Shown: positions 6,494-7,862 of the stretch, in pieces | Numbering within the stretch: the first letter of the stretch is position 1 | Layout: every line of letters begins with the position of its first letter | NCBI GenBank assembly: GCA_045807785.1 | Contig: JBJMGS010000115.1 | Coordinates: forward strand, 1-7,862 | Direction: 5' to 3' | Length of the DNA stretch: 7,862 bases | Source: JAIVGV01 sp045807785 | GTDB lineage: Bacteria; Acidobacteriota; Blastocatellia; Pyrinomonadales; Pyrinomonadaceae | Program-made: the position numbers and the translations under genes | The notes under the pieces: generated by a model | The model's database searches: none | The model's input: only the letters and a program-made list of their open reading frames with translations | Told to the model about the DNA's origin: nothing

Positions 6494-7294
6494 TTACTCT
6501 TCATCGCCAACCGCCGCGCGTCGCGCCGCGCGTGTGAAGCCGCGTCGCGAGCCGCGGATGAAGTCGGCGAGGTGGCGCGCGTGCTCGTCGTCAAGGCGCT
6601 CGATCTCAGCGAGCACAGAGGCGAGTGACAACCCTGAACGAAATAACAGTCGGTAGGCACGGCGCAGGGCGCGTCGGCTCTCCGGCGAAAATCCCGCGCG
6701 GCGCAAGCCGACCGTGTTGAGACCGCGCGCGCGCGCCGGATTGCCGTCCGTCGTGAAAAACGGCAGGACGTCCTGCACGATCTTCGACTTGCCGCCGACC
6801 ATCGCATAACGACCTAATCGGACGAACTGATGACAGCCGACATCGTTCGACAGAAAGACGTGATCCTCGACGCGGATGTGCCCGGCGAGCGCAGCATTGT
6901 TGGCGAAGATGTTGTCGTCGCCGACCTCGCAGTTGTGCGCGATGTGGACGCCGATCATCAGGAAGTTGCGCGAGCCGACGACGGTCGCCGCGCCCCCGCC
7001 GCTCGCGCGGTGGAGCGTCACGTACTCGCGGATCAGGTTGTCGTCGCCGACGACAAGGCGCGAGCGCTCGCCGCCGAACTTCACGTCCTGCGGCTCGCCG
7101 CCTAAAGTCGCGTGCTCGAAGACGCGGTTGCGCGCGCCCAGAGTGGTGAATCTTTTGATGACCGCGTGCGCGCCGATCTCGCAATTCGCGCCGATCTCCA
7201 CTTCGTCCTCGACGACCGCATACGCCCCGACGCGCACGCCTTCATGAAGCCGCGCCCCCGCACACACCAACGCCGTCGGATGAATCTCTGCCAT
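6494..7294 (-). CDS. lpxA: UDP-N-acetylglucosamine acyltransferase LpxA
   Basis: LpxA moves a 3-hydroxyacyl chain from acyl carrier protein to the 3-OH of UDP-GlcNAc, the first step of lipid A synthesis. ATG 7294 gives MAEIHPTA, the normal N-terminus, and 266 residues against 262 in E. coli. The same frame is open back to an ATG at 7360, but that would add 22 residues the family lacks. A GGGGA stretch lies three bases upstream of the ATG. Hexapeptide repeats fill residues 1-185, followed by a helical C-terminal domain. GGEPQDVKF (65-73), IREYVTLHR (88-96) and HIAHNCEVG (117-125) with catalytic His120 (E. coli His125) and CHQF (154-157) are all present. Gly168 aligns with E. coli Gly173, the acyl-chain ruler, which favours a long chain such as C14 rather than C10. 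It is the first gene of the minus-strand operon; no clear promoter was found upstream. Confidence 0.97.
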   Translation of the reverse strand: MAEIHPTALVCAGARLHEGVRVGAYAVVEDEVEIGANCEIGAHAVIKRFTTLGARNRVFEHATLGGEPQDVKFGGERSRLVVGDDNLIREYVTLHRASGGGAATVVGSRNFLMIGVHIAHNCEVGDDNIFANNAALAGHIRVEDHVFLSNDVGCHQFVRLGRYAMVGGKSKIVQDVLPFFTTDGNPARARGLNTVGLRRAGFSPESRRALRRAYRLLFRSGLSLASVLAEIERLDDEHARHLADFIRGSRRGFTRAARRAAVGDEE

Positions 7295-7338
7295 AGTCCC
7301 CGCGTGCAAACTTGCGCGCGGATGGTACATCAAAAATG

Positions 7339-7428
7339 GTGACAAGTGACAGGGAGCCATTAGCTGTTAGCCGTTAGCTGTCAGCCAAACCAGAGTCAGA
7401 TAGCTTTGCGCTAAGTGCTAAGAGCTAA
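7339..7428. repeat. Second heptamer-built inverted repeat (TTAGCTG family)
   Basis: Three tandem units TTAGCTG, TTAGCCG, TTAGCTG occupy 7360-7380, followed by TCAGCCA. The complement of 7408-7428 reads as three matching heptamers, TTAGCTC, TTAGCAC, TTAGCGC. The two arms pair at 16 of 21 positions, and every mismatch falls at the sixth or seventh base of a unit. The loop is 27 bases. The seven-base rhythm may extend left through GTGACAA (7339-7345), GTGACAG (7346-7352) and GGAGCCA (7353-7359). It differs in sequence from the array at 4900-4973 but has the same plan, a tandem heptamer facing its own complement. Confidence 0.75.
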
Positions 7429-7461
7429 CCGCTTCTCGCCGCCCGTCACGGGCTTCATGTC

Positions 7462-7490
7462 TTGCCTTTACAAGGGGATGCAAGTATCAT
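7462..7490 (+). promoter_or_regulatory. Sigma-70-type promoter for the radical SAM gene
   Basis: TTGCCT (7462-7467) matches the -35 consensus at 4 of 6 and TATCAT (7485-7490) matches the -10 at 5 of 6, with an ideal 17-base spacer. Transcription would begin near 7497, leaving a leader of about 114 bases. The surrounding bases are AT-richer than the genes on either side. Confidence 0.55.
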
Positions 7491-7595
7491 GCGGAGTCGC
7501 TCGGAGCCCACACGGCTGAAGTGTGTCCGGCGGCGGGGCAGTCAAATCAGGGTCAATTTCATCAGACTGGGAAGCTTCGGTCAGAAGTTCTCCGC

Positions 7596-7601
7596 GGAGG
7601 G
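7596..7601 (+). promoter_or_regulatory. Ribosome binding site of the radical SAM gene
   Basis: GGAGGG lies nine bases before the GTG at 7611 and is the strongest Shine-Dalgarno match in the window. It decides the GTG start for the downstream gene. Four of its bases (7596-7599) belong to the palindrome CTCCGCGGAG (7590-7599), so local pairing could partly hide it. Confidence 0.7.
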
Positions 7602-7610
7602 ACGTTTCTA

Positions 7611-7862
7611 GTGTTCAGCGACAATTTTCGCCGTAACGAGGCGGTTAAAGGCAAGTTCGGCGGGGTGAAGGGCTCGGCGCTCGTCTCGAATCTGGCGGAC
7701 GCGGCGTGGAAGGTGTTTCAGTCCGTCAACCGCGCGCTGCCCGAAGGCGAGGCGCTCCACCCAAAGTGGGCGCCCGAGCCGCTCCTGAAATCCTACGAGC
7801 GCACCGCCCCGCCTCTCGGCTTCCCGCGCGAGACGGATTCCCTGTGCCCGCGCTGCGTCAAA
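7611..7862 (+). CDS. Radical SAM family protein, N-terminal 84 residues only
   Basis: The frame is open from GTG 7611 to the right edge (84 codons). A basic, fairly featureless N-terminus (about 1-60) is followed by LGFPRETDSLCPRCVK at the edge. The T/D-S-L-C-P-x-C segment is what I recall at the start of a group of radical SAM proteins that have a rubredoxin-like metal site before the main CxxxCxxC cluster; tetraether-lipid synthase (Tes) relatives in archaea and Acidobacteriota belong to this kind. The cluster-binding motif itself lies outside the window, so the family call rests on this segment and on memory. The start is well supported by GGAGGG and by the upstream promoter. It is divergent from lpxA. 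A lipid-related role would fit the neighbourhood but is not shown. Confidence 0.6.
   Translation, partial: MFSDNFRRNEAVKGKFGGVKGSALVSNLADAAWKVFQSVNRALPEGEALHPKWAPEPLLKSYERTAPPLGFPRETDSLCPRCVK

Larger units (their letters stand above)
7295..7610. other. Divergent spacer between lpxA and the radical SAM gene
   Basis: This 316-base stretch has no convincing gene. From left to right it holds a short imperfect inverted repeat next to the lpxA start (7302-7319), a heptamer-periodic inverted repeat (7339-7428), a small 5-pair hairpin GCCCG/CGGGC (7441-7453), a plus-strand promoter (7462-7490), and a leader of about 114 bases before the GTG at 7611. The leader contains a CACAC/GTGTG hairpin near 7513-7530. 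I recognise no riboswitch. I could not identify a convincing promoter for lpxA. Confidence 0.6.

Noticed and set aside
5404..7262. DNA-level periodicity of about 18 bases in lpxD and lpxA
   Set aside because: It is explained by the six-residue repeats of the left-handed beta-helix in both acyltransferases.
7295..7360. N-terminal extension of LpxA to an ATG at 7360
   Set aside because: LpxA proteins begin just before the IHPTA segment; the extra residues would be partly encoded by the heptamer repeat spacer.

Overview
The window is high-GC bacterial DNA carrying a cluster of outer-membrane lipopolysaccharide genes: lptD, lpxB, lpxD and lpxA, with two poorly characterised proteins among them and the start of a radical SAM protein at the right edge. 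Lipid A synthesis plus LptD indicates a diderm (Gram-negative) organism. The GC-rich codon use, the heptanucleotide-repeat spacers and the shape of the radical SAM N-terminus suggest Acidobacteriota, perhaps Blastocatellia-like. This placement is an inference from pattern memory; a database search has not been run.

Layout. On the minus strand, 1-2373 is the N-terminal 791 codons of lptD, cut by the window edge. Upstream of it on the same strand (2553-3500) is a 315-residue protein with five predicted membrane segments and no recognised function. A 206-base divergent spacer (3501-3706) holds a good sigma-70-type promoter for the membrane-protein/lptD side. On the plus strand, lpxB (3707-4912) runs toward a converging minus-strand operon, lpxA (6494-7294) then lpxD (5382-6470) then a 140-residue SseB-C-like protein (4973-5395). 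A hairpin built from GGATGAA heptamers lies exactly at the convergent junction. To the right of lpxA, a 316-base divergent spacer holds a second heptamer-built inverted repeat (unit TTAGCTG) and a good promoter for the plus-strand radical SAM gene, which starts at 7611 and leaves the window.

How the genes work together. LpxA adds the first acyl chain to UDP-GlcNAc. LpxD adds the N-linked chain after LpxC, which is not in this window. LpxB joins UDP-diacylglucosamine to lipid X to form the disaccharide. LptD is the outer-membrane barrel that inserts finished LPS. fabZ and lpxC, often found with lpxD and lpxA, are absent here, and the order lpxA-lpxD is reversed relative to E. coli. The membrane protein may share a transcript with lptD.

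I found no tRNA, rRNA, CRISPR array, transposase or integrase, and nothing that clearly amounts to a new multi-gene system. The most unusual items are the two heptamer inverted repeats, the ambiguous lptD start next to a CG dinucleotide tract, the uncharacterised membrane protein beside lptD, and the truncated radical SAM gene.
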